The notes under the pieces were generated by a model. It was not told where the DNA came from. It did not search any database and was given only the letters and a program-made list of their open reading frames with translations. This document shows, piece after piece, positions 6,901 to 12,107 of a stretch of 12,107 nt of DNA. Position 1 is the stretch's first letter; every line of letters begins with the position of its first letter. This DNA comes from Clostridia bacterium (lineage in GTDB: Bacteria > Bacillota > Clostridia > Oscillospirales > Acutalibacteraceae), in NCBI GenBank assembly GCA_017631705.1, contig JAGBSU010000139.1, positions 1 to 12,107 of the forward strand. The letters run 5' to 3'. A program made the position numbers and the translations under genes.

Positions 6901-6935
6901 AAACAACCGAAGCGGTCACCGCTTCGGTTGTTTTT
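6901..6935 (+). terminator. Intrinsic terminator of the rnf operon
   Basis: CAACCGAAGCGG (6904-6915) and CCGCTTCGGTTG (6919-6930) form a perfect 12-bp stem around a TCA loop, extended by AAA/TTT pairs and followed by TTTTT (6931-6935). It starts 15 bases after the rnfB stop. Runs of A on the left side mean it may also work weakly on the minus strand, stopping any readthrough from the convergent tRNA operon. Confidence 0.93.
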
Positions 6936-6944
6936 ATCGTCTAT

Positions 6945-6981
6945 AAAATAAAAAAGACAGTTCCCGAAGAAACAGTCTTTT
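6945..6981 (-). terminator. Intrinsic terminator of the tRNA operon (C-UUCG-G tetraloop)
   Basis: Read on the minus strand, AAAAGAC (6981-6975) pairs with GTCTTTT (6958-6952). After one T-T mismatch a GTTTC/GGAAC inner stem closes on TTCG, giving the extra-stable C(UUCG)G tetraloop. A T-rich tract (complement of 6945-6955) follows. It lies three bases beyond the CCA end of tRNA-Val. It stands almost back to back with the rnf terminator. Confidence 0.82.
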
Positions 6982-6983
6982 AC

Positions 6984-7060
6984 TGGTGGGCGTAAACGGA
7001 CTCGAACCGCTGACCTCCTGCGTGTGAAGCAGGCGCTCTAACCAGCTGAGCTATACGCCC
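6984..7060 (-). tRNA. tRNA-Val (anticodon CAC)
   Basis: The reverse complement folds as a full cloverleaf: acceptor GGGCGTA/TACGCCC, D arm AGCTCAGCTGGTTAGAGC, anticodon stem CCTGC/GCAGG with loop TTCACAC (anticodon CAC), and T arm with GGTTCGAGTCC. Discriminator A and an encoded CCA (complement of 6984-6986) are present. It reads Val codon GUG and is the last gene of the Met-Glu-Val operon. Confidence 0.96.
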
Positions 7061-7099
7061 GAATCAGCCGCCGCGATTGCAGCGACCAAAAAGAAAAAA

Positions 7100-7174
7100 T
7101 GGTGACCCGAACGGGAATCGAACCCGTGATACCGCCGTGAAAGGGCGGTGTCTTAACCGCTTGACCATCGGGCC
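7100..7174 (-). tRNA. tRNA-Glu (anticodon TTC)
   Basis: The reverse complement gives acceptor GGCCCGA/TCGGGTC (one G-T pair), anticodon stem CCGCC/GGCGG with loop CTTTCAC (anticodon TTC), T arm with GGTTCGATTCC, and an encoded CCA end. Its 75-base length is normal for tRNA-Glu. It is the middle gene of the operon, with 39 bases to tRNA-Val. Confidence 0.96.
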
Positions 7175-7178
7175 AGAT

Positions 7179-7255
7179 TGGTGGCTGTAACTGGATTTGA
7201 ACCAGTGACACCGCGGGTATGAACCGCGTGCTCTAGCCAACTGAGCTATACAGCC
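7179..7255 (-). tRNA. tRNA-Met, elongator type (anticodon CAT)
   Basis: The reverse complement gives acceptor GGCTGTA/TACAGCC, anticodon stem CGCGG/CCGCG with loop TTCATAC (anticodon CAT), T arm with GGTTCAAATCC, and an encoded CCA. The first acceptor pair is G-C and the anticodon stem lacks the three consecutive G-C pairs of initiators, so it is not fMet. The TTCATAC loop favours elongator Met over the lysidine-modified Ile2 tRNA, though the latter is not fully excluded. It is the first gene of the operon; tRNA-Glu begins four bases after it. Confidence 0.92.
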
Positions 7256-7296
7256 GTGGCATGCCCCACAGTTCTTTCTCCGAGGGGACGCTGACT

Positions 7297-7325
7297 ATTA
7301 TATAGTATGTACCGACATTTGTCAA
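7297..7325 (-). promoter_or_regulatory. Consensus sigma A promoter of the tRNA operon
   Basis: On the minus strand TTGACA (7325-7320) and TATAAT (7302-7297) are separated by exactly 17 bases, matching the housekeeping consensus at all 12 positions. Transcription would begin near 7290, leaving a leader of about 35 bases before tRNA-Met. This fits the strong, growth-related expression expected for tRNA genes. Confidence 0.94.
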
Positions 7326-7425
7326 GCATGTTTTTCAAAAAAACCATATTTTTTTCTTAAATAATCAATGATGGCTGACACTTTTAAGAAAATAAAAATA
7401 CAGCTGCAAATTAGACATGTTTACA

Positions 7426-7511
7426 TCACGCCAAAAACATCTAAATTGTTTCATTAGGCGTGAGAAATCCACCGATTCAGGGCGTTTTCAAGCAGGGTAA
7501 GCGGTGGATTT
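7426..7511. repeat. Two adjacent stem-loops in the gene-poor region beside the tRNA operon
   Basis: Seen: TCACGCC (7426-7432) pairs with GGCGTGA (7457-7463), with an inner AAACA/TGTTT stem (7435-7439 with 7447-7451). Immediately next, AAATCCACCG (7465-7474) pairs with CGGTGGATTT (7502-7511). Neither has a T-run on the side needed for a terminator. The second hairpin lies inside a possible minus-strand mini-ORF. The surrounding DNA (7326-7420 and 7570-7690) is AT-rich and I see nothing else in it. This may be a degenerate mobile or repeated element, or a small RNA; the function is unknown. Confidence 0.4.
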
Positions 7512-7573
7512 ATACGGCTACGATTTTTGGTTATCCGCTGACGAAAGTGGGCATTTGGTGGTAATAGATCCAT
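7454..7573 (-). CDS. Possible 39-residue ORF, or remnant of a larger gene
   Basis: On the minus strand an ATG at 7573 opens a 39-codon frame starting MDLLPPNAHF and ending in NRWISHA before TAA at 7454. It is rich in Arg and Asn in the middle (RQRITKNRSRIN) and has a possible amphipathic helix near the end (LTLLENALNRW). The composition is more protein-like and less AT-rich than the flanks. However, there is no convincing Shine-Dalgarno site, the plus strand is also open here for a similar length, and the C-terminal half overlaps a strong hairpin. It could equally be a fragment of a decayed gene or a chance ORF. I do not recognise a family. Confidence 0.2.
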   Translation of the reverse strand: MDLLPPNAHFRQRITKNRSRINPPLTLLENALNRWISHA

Positions 7574-7722
7574 TGAAAATAGTTTCTTTATAATTTGTTT
7601 TTTGCTTGGTCGTTAAGCATTATAGTATATTTGGAGTCTATTTTCTCTTTTATTTGTTATCCATCAATTATATCAGAACAGTCTTGAAAAAAACAGAGGA
7701 TAGTGAACAAGTTCCTCTTTGT

Positions 7723-7767
7723 GATAAAAGTACCCCCAATTGTGCAGACGCACAATTGGGGGTACTT
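7723..7767 (-). terminator. 18-bp perfect hairpin, probable terminator of the aminotransferase gene
   Basis: An 18-base arm (7728-7745, core CCCCCAATTGTGC) is perfectly complementary to 7750-7767, with a four-base loop (AGAC). Read on the minus strand, the direction of the aminotransferase gene ending 47 bases away, the stem is followed by a short TTTTA tract (complement of 7724-7728). The U-tract is weak for an intrinsic terminator, but the stem is unusually long and perfect and may also block exonucleases. On the plus strand no T-run follows. Confidence 0.6.
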
Positions 7768-7814
7768 GACGTTAAGAAACCAATGTTGATTTCATGTGAT
7801 CTTATAAAGCAGTT

Positions 7815-8975
7815 TTAGCCTTGTTGCATTGCCGCTTTAGCTTTTTTGCAACTTTGAATTTTCGCATCAATTTCGGCGTCGGTCGAATTGGCAGTAAACG
7901 ATACATACACCGTTCTCGAAAGAATATCCAGTGTCTTCGGACACATATCAGGACTATAGTCAGGAATATGGTCACGGTTCGCTTCCATCTTGAACGGGTC
8001 AAAAGCGGGATGTACAGCACCGCGTTTTTCAAGAATTGCAGCCCAGTTAGAATATACATGCTTGCCGGTGTTGATAGGACGACCGTGTCCGGTGATTTCA
8101 GAGAACCTGATTGCATCCTCTACAGTGTCGAACTGGAAGGGTACGACAGTGCTGCAATCGCCTTCAATATCGTTAGAAACAGCGAATTTGAAATCATCCT
8201 TCAGGGCATCCATGATTTTCTTCTTGTTTTTTCTGAGGTCTTCTAAAATACCATCAAGTTTCTTTAACTGCTCGCGCATAATAGCAGCAGAGATTTCGTT
8301 TGTTCTGAACTCCGTACCGCAGAAGGGCTCAACGGTTCCGCTAAGTTGTTGACCGAAGAAGGAAACGGCACTGCTGTCGTGGTAAATTAAAGCACGTTCA
8401 GAGAACAGGTCACTGTTAGTGGCTAAAGCACCGCCCTCGCCTGCGGTTATAAGTTTGTATTGGTTAAAGCTATATGCACCGCAATCACCGATAGTACCAA
8501 GGCGTTTGCCCTTGTATGAACCACCATCAGCTTGGCAAGCATCTTCCAAAATGTATAAGTTATACTTTTTGGCCAGTGCGCATAGTGCATCCATGTTTGA
8601 CGGGAAGCCTTGAATATGTACGGGAAGTAATGCTTTTGTGCGAGAAGTGATTTTCTTCTCAACATCAATCGGGCAAAGGGTTAAACTTTCGTCGATCTCA
8701 GCAATTACAGGAATAGCACCAACTGCAACAACAGCCATAGCGGAAGCAATATAGGTGTAACCGGGAACAATAACCTCATCACCGGGGCCTATACCCATAG
8801 CAATTAAAGCAGAGGTTAATGCACCGGCACCGGAGGACATTAAGTGTACATGCTTGACATCAAATTTTTCTTGCATTTCCTCTTGGAAATGCTTGGTTTC
8901 TTCGCCTTTAAATAGGGCTTTCGACTCAATTACTCTTGCAACTGCATTGATTTCTTCTTGACCGATTCTTTGCAT
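7815..8975 (-). CDS. DegT/DnrJ/EryC1/StrS family PLP-dependent aminotransferase
   Basis: A 386-residue fold-type I aminotransferase of the family that transfers amino groups to nucleotide sugars or cyclitols, usually from glutamate or glutamine. Seen: HLMSSGAGAL (44-53) and GDEVIVPGYTYIAS (65-78) of the cofactor pocket; EDACQADGG (144-152), where D145 and Q148 face the PLP ring; and the Schiff-base lysine K174 in SFNQYKLITAGEGGAL. Length is normal. The substrate cannot be read from the sequence; the C-terminal GRPINTGKHVYSNW (298-311) resembles a subgroup with varied annotations. The start ATG8975 is chosen because AAAGGAG lies eight or nine bases upstream; a longer frame to 9053 starts in the leader. 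The gene stands alone, with its own promoter and terminator and no glycosyltransferase or sugar-nucleotide gene nearby. Its flanks are notably AT-rich, so it may have been acquired by transfer. Confidence 0.9.
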   Translation of the reverse strand: MQRIGQEEINAVARVIESKALFKGEETKHFQEEMQEKFDVKHVHLMSSGAGALTSALIAMGIGPGDEVIVPGYTYIASAMAVVAVGAIPVIAEIDESLTLCPIDVEKKITSRTKALLPVHIQGFPSNMDALCALAKKYNLYILEDACQADGGSYKGKRLGTIGDCGAYSFNQYKLITAGEGGALATNSDLFSERALIYHDSSAVSFFGQQLSGTVEPFCGTEFRTNEISAAIMREQLKKLDGILEDLRKNKKKIMDALKDDFKFAVSNDIEGDCSTVVPFQFDTVEDAIRFSEITGHGRPINTGKHVYSNWAAILEKRGAVHPAFDPFKMEANRDHIPDYSPDMCPKTLDILSRTVYVSFTANSTDAEIDAKIQSCKKAKAAMQQG

Positions 8976-9061
8976 AATAATTTCTCCTTTGACAATTTTT
9001 TTAAAGAACCTTACTCTTTTGCAATAACCTCTTAAGAGAATAGAAGTTCCCATGCGCTTTT

Positions 9062-9089
9062 ATTATACCAATATACTATTTTTTTGCAA
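9062..9089 (-). promoter_or_regulatory. Putative sigma A promoter of the aminotransferase gene
   Basis: On the minus strand TATAAT (9067-9062) is a perfect -10. TTGCAA (9089-9084), four of six to consensus, lies 16 bases upstream. The predicted leader is about 80 bases. The surrounding 9057-9207 is AT-rich, and I see no further gene in it and no clear terminator for the exporter genes upstream. Confidence 0.65.
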
Positions 9090-9207
9090 TCTAAAATATT
9101 CTTAAAAAATACGCAAAAATTCTACTTGTAGATGCTTTTTGACAAAATTTATTCCAAAAAAATTGAAAATCATGCTTTATAGCCATTAAGGCAATGAACG
9201 ACGGTTT

Positions 9208-9651
9208 TTATTGATTCATTTGTCGTTTTTGCAAAAGAGAAAGAAGATGAATACCGACCGAGGCAATCAACACACCGGCGGCAATTCCTAAACAAATAGA
9301 TAGGGTACTGCTACCGTAGTTCCATGCGGTGGTGTAGTCGCGTTGCAGCAGATGCGAAATGGTGTAATAGAGCCCGCCTCCCGGAACAAGCACTACGGCC
9401 GCCGAAGCGAAAAAGCAAACAGCCGGTGCTTTTTGTAAACGGGCTATCCATTCGCAATACAGCATGAGAACAAACGATGAAACGGCATTGCACAAGAAAT
9501 TGCCAAGCGGTTTGGTAAGCAAATACACGAGGCATACCAAGGCACCTCCGAGTATCGTCCACGGCAAGCGTTTGGGACGCATACCGAACAGCAACGAAAA
9601 ACCTAAAGTGCCTACCGTAGCGCTGAACAGCGTGATAAGGGCTTCTCTCAT
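9208..9651 (-). CDS. Threonine/serine exporter family protein, small membrane half (ThrE_2/YjjB-like)
   Basis: A 147-residue integral membrane protein with about five hydrophobic segments (roughly residues 4-24, 31-49, 53-72, 78-97 and 113-140). It matches the small C-terminal half of the ThrE exporters, with a conserved VPGGGLYYTISHLL stretch (about 88-101). In Corynebacterium ThrE both halves are one protein; in many other bacteria they are two adjacent genes, as here. The likely role is export of small amino or organic acids across the cytoplasmic membrane with its partner, but the substrate is unproven. The ribosome site GGAGGTG (complement of 9656-9662) lies four bases before ATG. The start overlaps the partner's stop as ATGA, so translation is probably coupled. 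Confidence 0.87.
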   Translation of the reverse strand: MREALITLFSATVGTLGFSLLFGMRPKRLPWTILGGALVCLVYLLTKPLGNFLCNAVSSFVLMLYCEWIARLQKAPAVCFFASAAVVLVPGGGLYYTISHLLQRDYTTAWNYGSSTLSICLGIAAGVLIASVGIHLLSLLQKRQMNQ

Positions 9652-10436
9652 AGCACACCTCCGATTAAGAACATGGCTGCGGCAAAGCCGAAGGCTATCA
9701 TCAATGCCAATAAAACCGATTGCAGTAACCGGAGCATGCCGGATAAAATATCGCCTATCATCATATCTCGTACCGCATTGGTGAGGGCTAGCCCGGGAAT
9801 TAAAATCATGATAGTACCAATCATGATTTTATCGATGTTATCACCGAGCCCCAGCCGATAGAGGAGCAAGGCGAGCGCACCTGCACAAAAAGAATTGAGT
9901 GCGGTTAATACCATTTGGTTTAGAAAGCGTGGGGCACAACGGTCGACAAAGGTGATGGGTAGGGCGACCAAAGCAGCCCCCAACGCATCCCAAAGAGTAC
10001 CGCCGAAAAACACCGAAAAGCCTGCTGTGGCACACATGGCACCAAAATAATATATCCATTCCGGATACGGGCGTTTGTTTTTTACCGACGCGATGGCAGC
10101 CGGCAAGTCACTTAGCGGCAATGTGCCGTCACACAGTTCGCGAGAAAGACGATTGAGTTCTTCCACCATAAACAAATTGTGTGTGGTTTTATAAACACGG
10201 CGCATTTGTTGGCAATAACTTCCGTCAGGTGTTTGCATGGAAACAATAATAACCGATGTGATGGAAAATACCTCAACGTGTTTAGCACCGAATGCGTTAC
10301 AGATACGAGAAATAGTATCTTCCACTCGATGAATTTCGGCACCGTTTCGCAATAAATGTTCACCGATATCCAACGCGGAACGCAGCACCTCGTCGGGTGA
10401 GACAGCGTACTCCGATTGTTGATTCATACTTAGCAT
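9648..10436 (-). CDS. Threonine/serine exporter family protein, large half (DUF1212/YjjP-like)
   Basis: A 262-residue protein with an N-terminal cytoplasmic domain (about 1-125) followed by about five membrane helices (roughly 128-262). The hallmark GEHLLRNGAEIHRVEDTISRI (around residues 25-45) identifies the ThrE N-terminal family. VRDMMIGDILSG near the C-terminus is also typical. It pairs with the following YjjB-like gene, overlapping by four bases, to form a split ThrE-type exporter. AAGG at 10443-10446 on the minus strand supports ATG10436; an in-frame ATG nine bases downstream would give MNQQ and is a possible alternative. It is divergent from spoIIAA, with a 176-base intergenic gap between them. 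Substrate specificity for Thr/Ser is assumed from the family name only. Confidence 0.9.
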   Translation of the reverse strand: MLSMNQQSEYAVSPDEVLRSALDIGEHLLRNGAEIHRVEDTISRICNAFGAKHVEVFSITSVIIVSMQTPDGSYCQQMRRVYKTTHNLFMVEELNRLSRELCDGTLPLSDLPAAIASVKNKRPYPEWIYYFGAMCATAGFSVFFGGTLWDALGAALVALPITFVDRCAPRFLNQMVLTALNSFCAGALALLLYRLGLGDNIDKIMIGTIMILIPGLALTNAVRDMMIGDILSGMLRLLQSVLLALMIAFGFAAAMFLIGGVL

Positions 10437-10472
10437 CTACCGCCTTAAAATTTATATTGAAAAGACATGTAT

Positions 10473-10501
10473 ACTATAAAACAAATACTTGCAAAAAGCA
10501 A
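10473..10501 (-). promoter_or_regulatory. Weak putative promoter for the exporter pair
   Basis: On the minus strand TATAGT (10478-10473), five of six to the -10 consensus, lies 17 bases from TTGCTT (10501-10496), a poor -35. It is in the right place for the yjjP/yjjB-like genes. Searching the same gap on the plus strand, I could not find a convincing sigma H-type promoter for spoIIAA. Confidence 0.35.
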
Positions 10502-10612
10502 CCCTCTGTTTGCGAAATCGTCAAAAATTATGATATTCAGACGACGGGATTCTTTCAAAATTGCACGGACAAGCGTGTAAGATAAAAATGAATATGAATG
10601 GGAGGCATGATA

Positions 10613-10963
10613 ATGGTAATACGCATGGATGCGACACCGTCCGGGTTGACGGTGTGGCTGTCGGGAGAGTTAGACCATCATTCGGCACGGTCATTGCGTG
10701 AACAAGTGGATGCAGCGGTGGTGCGTTCTTCTGCTACGGTGTTGCGGTTGGATTTTTCCGGTGTAACATTTATGGACAGTTCGGGAATTGGGTTGATTAT
10801 GGGACGGTATCGGTTGCTGCAATCGCGTGGTGGAAAATTATTGGTGGTCGGTGTCAGCGACCGATTGTTACGGGTCATGAAATTGGCCGGATTGGAACGG
10901 TTACCGGTATGGGAAACCGCTCCTGTGGATACTAAGAAAAAACAGGGGGTAACCAGAAAATGA
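10613..10963 (+). CDS. spoIIAA: Anti-sigma F factor antagonist SpoIIAA
   Basis: A 116-residue STAS-domain protein. In the forespore the unphosphorylated form binds SpoIIAB and frees sigma F; SpoIIAB phosphorylates it on a Ser, and the SpoIIE phosphatase reverses this. Seen: LSGELDHHSARSLR (16-29) and the phosphorylation motif FMDSSGIGLIMGRY (53-66); by alignment with Bacillus subtilis, where Ser58 is the target, the target here is Ser56. Length is normal. Three in-frame ATGs cluster at the start; ATG10613 is chosen because GGAGG (10601-10605) lies seven bases before it, whereas 10598 and 10607 precede or abut that site. The stop overlaps the start of spoIIAB (ATGA). Confidence 0.95.
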   Translation: MVIRMDATPSGLTVWLSGELDHHSARSLREQVDAAVVRSSATVLRLDFSGVTFMDSSGIGLIMGRYRLLQSRGGKLLVVGVSDRLLRVMKLAGLERLPVWETAPVDTKKKQGVTRK

Positions 10964-11412
10964 AAAAACCAATGAATGAAATGAAAGTAACCTTTCCCAG
11001 CCGTTCGGCAAACGAAGGGTTTGCCCGTGCGGCCGTGGCGGCTTTTTTGTCACAACTCGACCCAGCGGTGGATGAGTTGGCAGATTTGCGAACCGCAGTA
11101 TCCGAGGCGGTAACAAATTGTATCGTCCACGCGTATCGCGACGAAATCGGTATGATTACCATTCACATGAAATTGTATGCCGATGGACGAACGGTGATTA
11201 AAATCCGTGACCGCGGTTGCGGTATCGACAATGTGGACAAAGCCATGGAACCATTGTTTACCACCGGTGGGGACGACCGTTCGGGCTTGGGCTTTTCCGT
11301 CATGGAAAGTTTTACGGACCGCTTGCGTGTATCGTCGCACATCGGTAAGGGTACGGTGGTGACCATGGAAAAATACATAGCGGTACGGCATCGGCAAGCG
11401 AGGGTAGTGTGA
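10960..11412 (+). CDS. spoIIAB: Anti-sigma F factor / serine kinase SpoIIAB
   Basis: A 150-residue GHKL-type ATPase that holds sigma F inactive and phosphorylates SpoIIAA. The Bergerat ATP site is clear: N-box EAVTNCIVHAY (49-59; E49 and N53), G1 box DRGCGI (84-89), and G2 box RSGLGFSVME (107-116). The N-terminal stretch NEGFARAAVAAFLSQLDP aligns with the family's dimer and sigma-binding region. ATG10960 is used because GGGGG (10945-10949) is ten bases upstream; the later ATG10972 would match the usual family N-terminus but lies 22 bases from that site. It overlaps spoIIAA by four bases and sigF by four (GTGA), the classical three-gene arrangement. Confidence 0.95.
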   Translation: MKKPMNEMKVTFPSRSANEGFARAAVAAFLSQLDPAVDELADLRTAVSEAVTNCIVHAYRDEIGMITIHMKLYADGRTVIKIRDRGCGIDNVDKAMEPLFTTGGDDRSGLGFSVMESFTDRLRVSSHIGKGTVVTMEKYIAVRHRQARVV

Positions 11413-12068
11413 ACGTACGAGAACGCAAAATTTGCGACAACATAGGTTTGGTGCATACTTGTGCACGGCGATTTACAGGACGTGGTGTGGAATACGACGA
11501 TTTGTTTCAAGCAGGATGTATGGGGCTTGTTAAGGCGGTTGACGGTTTTGACGAGGAACGCGGACTGAAATTTTCCACCTATGCCGTTCCGGTGATTTTA
11601 GGGGAAATTCGGCGTTTATTTCGTGACGGCGGAACGGTAAAAATCAGCCGCACGCTGAAAGAACTGTCTTTGAAAGTAACGAGAGAACGGGAAAAATTTT
11701 TCAAACAGGAAGGGCGTGAACCGGATGTGGGCGAATTGGCGGCGGCACTCGGCGTGGAACGGGAACAAGCGGCAGAAGCGCTCAGTGCGTCGTTACCGGC
11801 TTTGTCGCTGACTCGAAACGGCGAGGAGGACGACGGTGACGAAATTGACATACCGGTGTCGGCGCCCGAAGAACGCATTACCGACCGTTTGGCTTTACAG
11901 CAAGTGCTTGGTGAATTGGAACCGCATGACCGGTCGTTGATATATTTACGATATTTTCGGCGGCAGACACAGCAGGTTACTGCTGAGCAATTGGGCATGA
12001 CACAAGTACAGGTTTCACGCCGAGAACGCGTGATTTTGGGGCAATTACGGCGCCGATTGTCCGGCTAA
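11409..12068 (+). CDS. sigF: RNA polymerase sigma-F factor, early forespore
   Basis: A 219-residue sigma-70 family factor, identified as sigma F by its place directly after spoIIAB and by its sequence. Region 2 covers about residues 11-72 (YDDLFQAGCMGLVKAVDGFD, then LKFSTYAVPVILGEIRR). Region 3 is about 78-130, and region 4 with its helix-turn-helix is about 168-216 (TAEQLGMTQVQVSRRERVIL). It directs the first forespore-specific transcription after asymmetric division. At 219 residues it is shorter than the 255 of Bacillus subtilis, mainly at the N-terminus before region 2. GTG11409 is preceded by GAGGG (11400-11404) at four bases and overlaps spoIIAB, so the short form is probably real. The 39 bases after it to the window end show no gene and no convincing terminator. 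Confidence 0.93.
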   Translation: MNVRERKICDNIGLVHTCARRFTGRGVEYDDLFQAGCMGLVKAVDGFDEERGLKFSTYAVPVILGEIRRLFRDGGTVKISRTLKELSLKVTREREKFFKQEGREPDVGELAAALGVEREQAAEALSASLPALSLTRNGEEDDGDEIDIPVSAPEERITDRLALQQVLGELEPHDRSLIYLRYFRRQTQQVTAEQLGMTQVQVSRRERVILGQLRRRLSG

Positions 12069-12107
12069 AATAAAAAAGCAAACATTTGTTCGATTTTTTC
12101 GTCAAAA

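Larger units (their letters stand above)
7256..7814. other. Gene-poor interval between the tRNA operon and the aminotransferase
   Basis: These 559 bases contain the tRNA promoter (7297-7325), an AT-rich stretch with nothing recognisable (7326-7425), two adjacent stem-loops with a doubtful 39-codon minus-strand ORF (7426-7573), another AT-rich stretch (7574-7720), and an 18-bp perfect hairpin (7728-7767). A plus-strand frame at 7606-7818 runs through the hairpin and into the end of the aminotransferase gene and has no ribosome site, so I do not call it. Confidence 0.6.

Noticed and set aside
7179..7255. Initiator tRNA-fMet.
   Set aside because: The first acceptor pair is a normal G-C pair and the anticodon stem lacks the run of three G-C pairs typical of initiators.
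6984..7255. Prophage or integrative element attachment site in the tRNA cluster.
   Set aside because: No integrase gene, no direct repeat of a tRNA 3' end and no phage genes were seen; only a faint integrase-like short frame exists near 7481-7531.
7606..7818. Plus-strand open frame of 70 codons in the gap before the aminotransferase.
   Set aside because: It has no ribosome binding site or good start, translates straight through the 18-bp perfect hairpin, and runs into the 3' end of the convergent gene.
9121..9132. TCTACTTGTAGA followed by T resembles the stem of Cas12a CRISPR repeats (TCTAC...GTAGAT).
   Set aside because: It occurs once, the loop is only two bases, there is no repeat-spacer periodicity and no cas gene in the window.

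Overview
The window looks like chromosomal DNA from an anaerobic, endospore-forming Firmicute of the class Clostridia, possibly from the Oscillospiraceae/Ruminococcaceae side. The evidence is a complete Rnf complex operon in the clostridial order C-D-G-E-A-B, preceded by the NusG-domain-II/Gx pair common in this class; a spoIIAA-spoIIAB-sigF sporulation operon; strong purine-rich Shine-Dalgarno sites with GTG and TTG starts; and tRNA genes with encoded CCA ends. The exact genus cannot be read from the sequence.

Layout. Positions 1-190 hold a strongly base-paired intergenic element with several nested inverted repeats. It is followed by a single-domain M14 zinc peptidase of the gamma-D-glutamyl-diamino-acid endopeptidase type (198-1046, +). 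A promoter near 1055-1083 then starts an apparent eight-gene operon: a membrane-anchored NusG-domain-II protein, a Gx-type membrane protein, then rnfC, rnfD, rnfG, rnfE, rnfA and rnfB (1113-6885, +). The operon is closed by a strong intrinsic terminator at 6901-6935. Its genes overlap or nearly touch, which suggests translational coupling. The product is the six-subunit ferredoxin:NAD+ oxidoreductase, which couples electron transfer to ion pumping.

Convergent with it on the minus strand is a tRNA operon, transcribed Met(CAT)-Glu(TTC)-Val(CAC). It has a promoter matching consensus at every -35 and -10 position, and a terminator with a C(UUCG)G tetraloop. A gene-poor, partly AT-rich stretch (7256-7814) follows, with two adjacent stem-loops, a possible 39-codon ORF and an 18-bp perfect hairpin. 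Then comes a lone DegT/DnrJ-type PLP aminotransferase (7815-8975, -) with its own promoter and no sugar-biosynthesis neighbours.

Next is a two-gene minus-strand unit encoding a split ThrE-type threonine/serine exporter (YjjP-like and YjjB-like halves, 9208-10436). Diverging from it on the plus strand is the sporulation operon spoIIAA-spoIIAB-sigF (10613-12068), the anti-anti-sigma/anti-sigma/sigma switch that controls forespore-specific sigma F.

Most of the window is well-understood core biology. I did not find a clearly new system. The items most worth a second look are the structured element at the left end, the Gln in the RnfG flavinylation motif, the four-cysteine tail of RnfE, the structured region with a mini-ORF beside the tRNAs, and the isolated aminotransferase.
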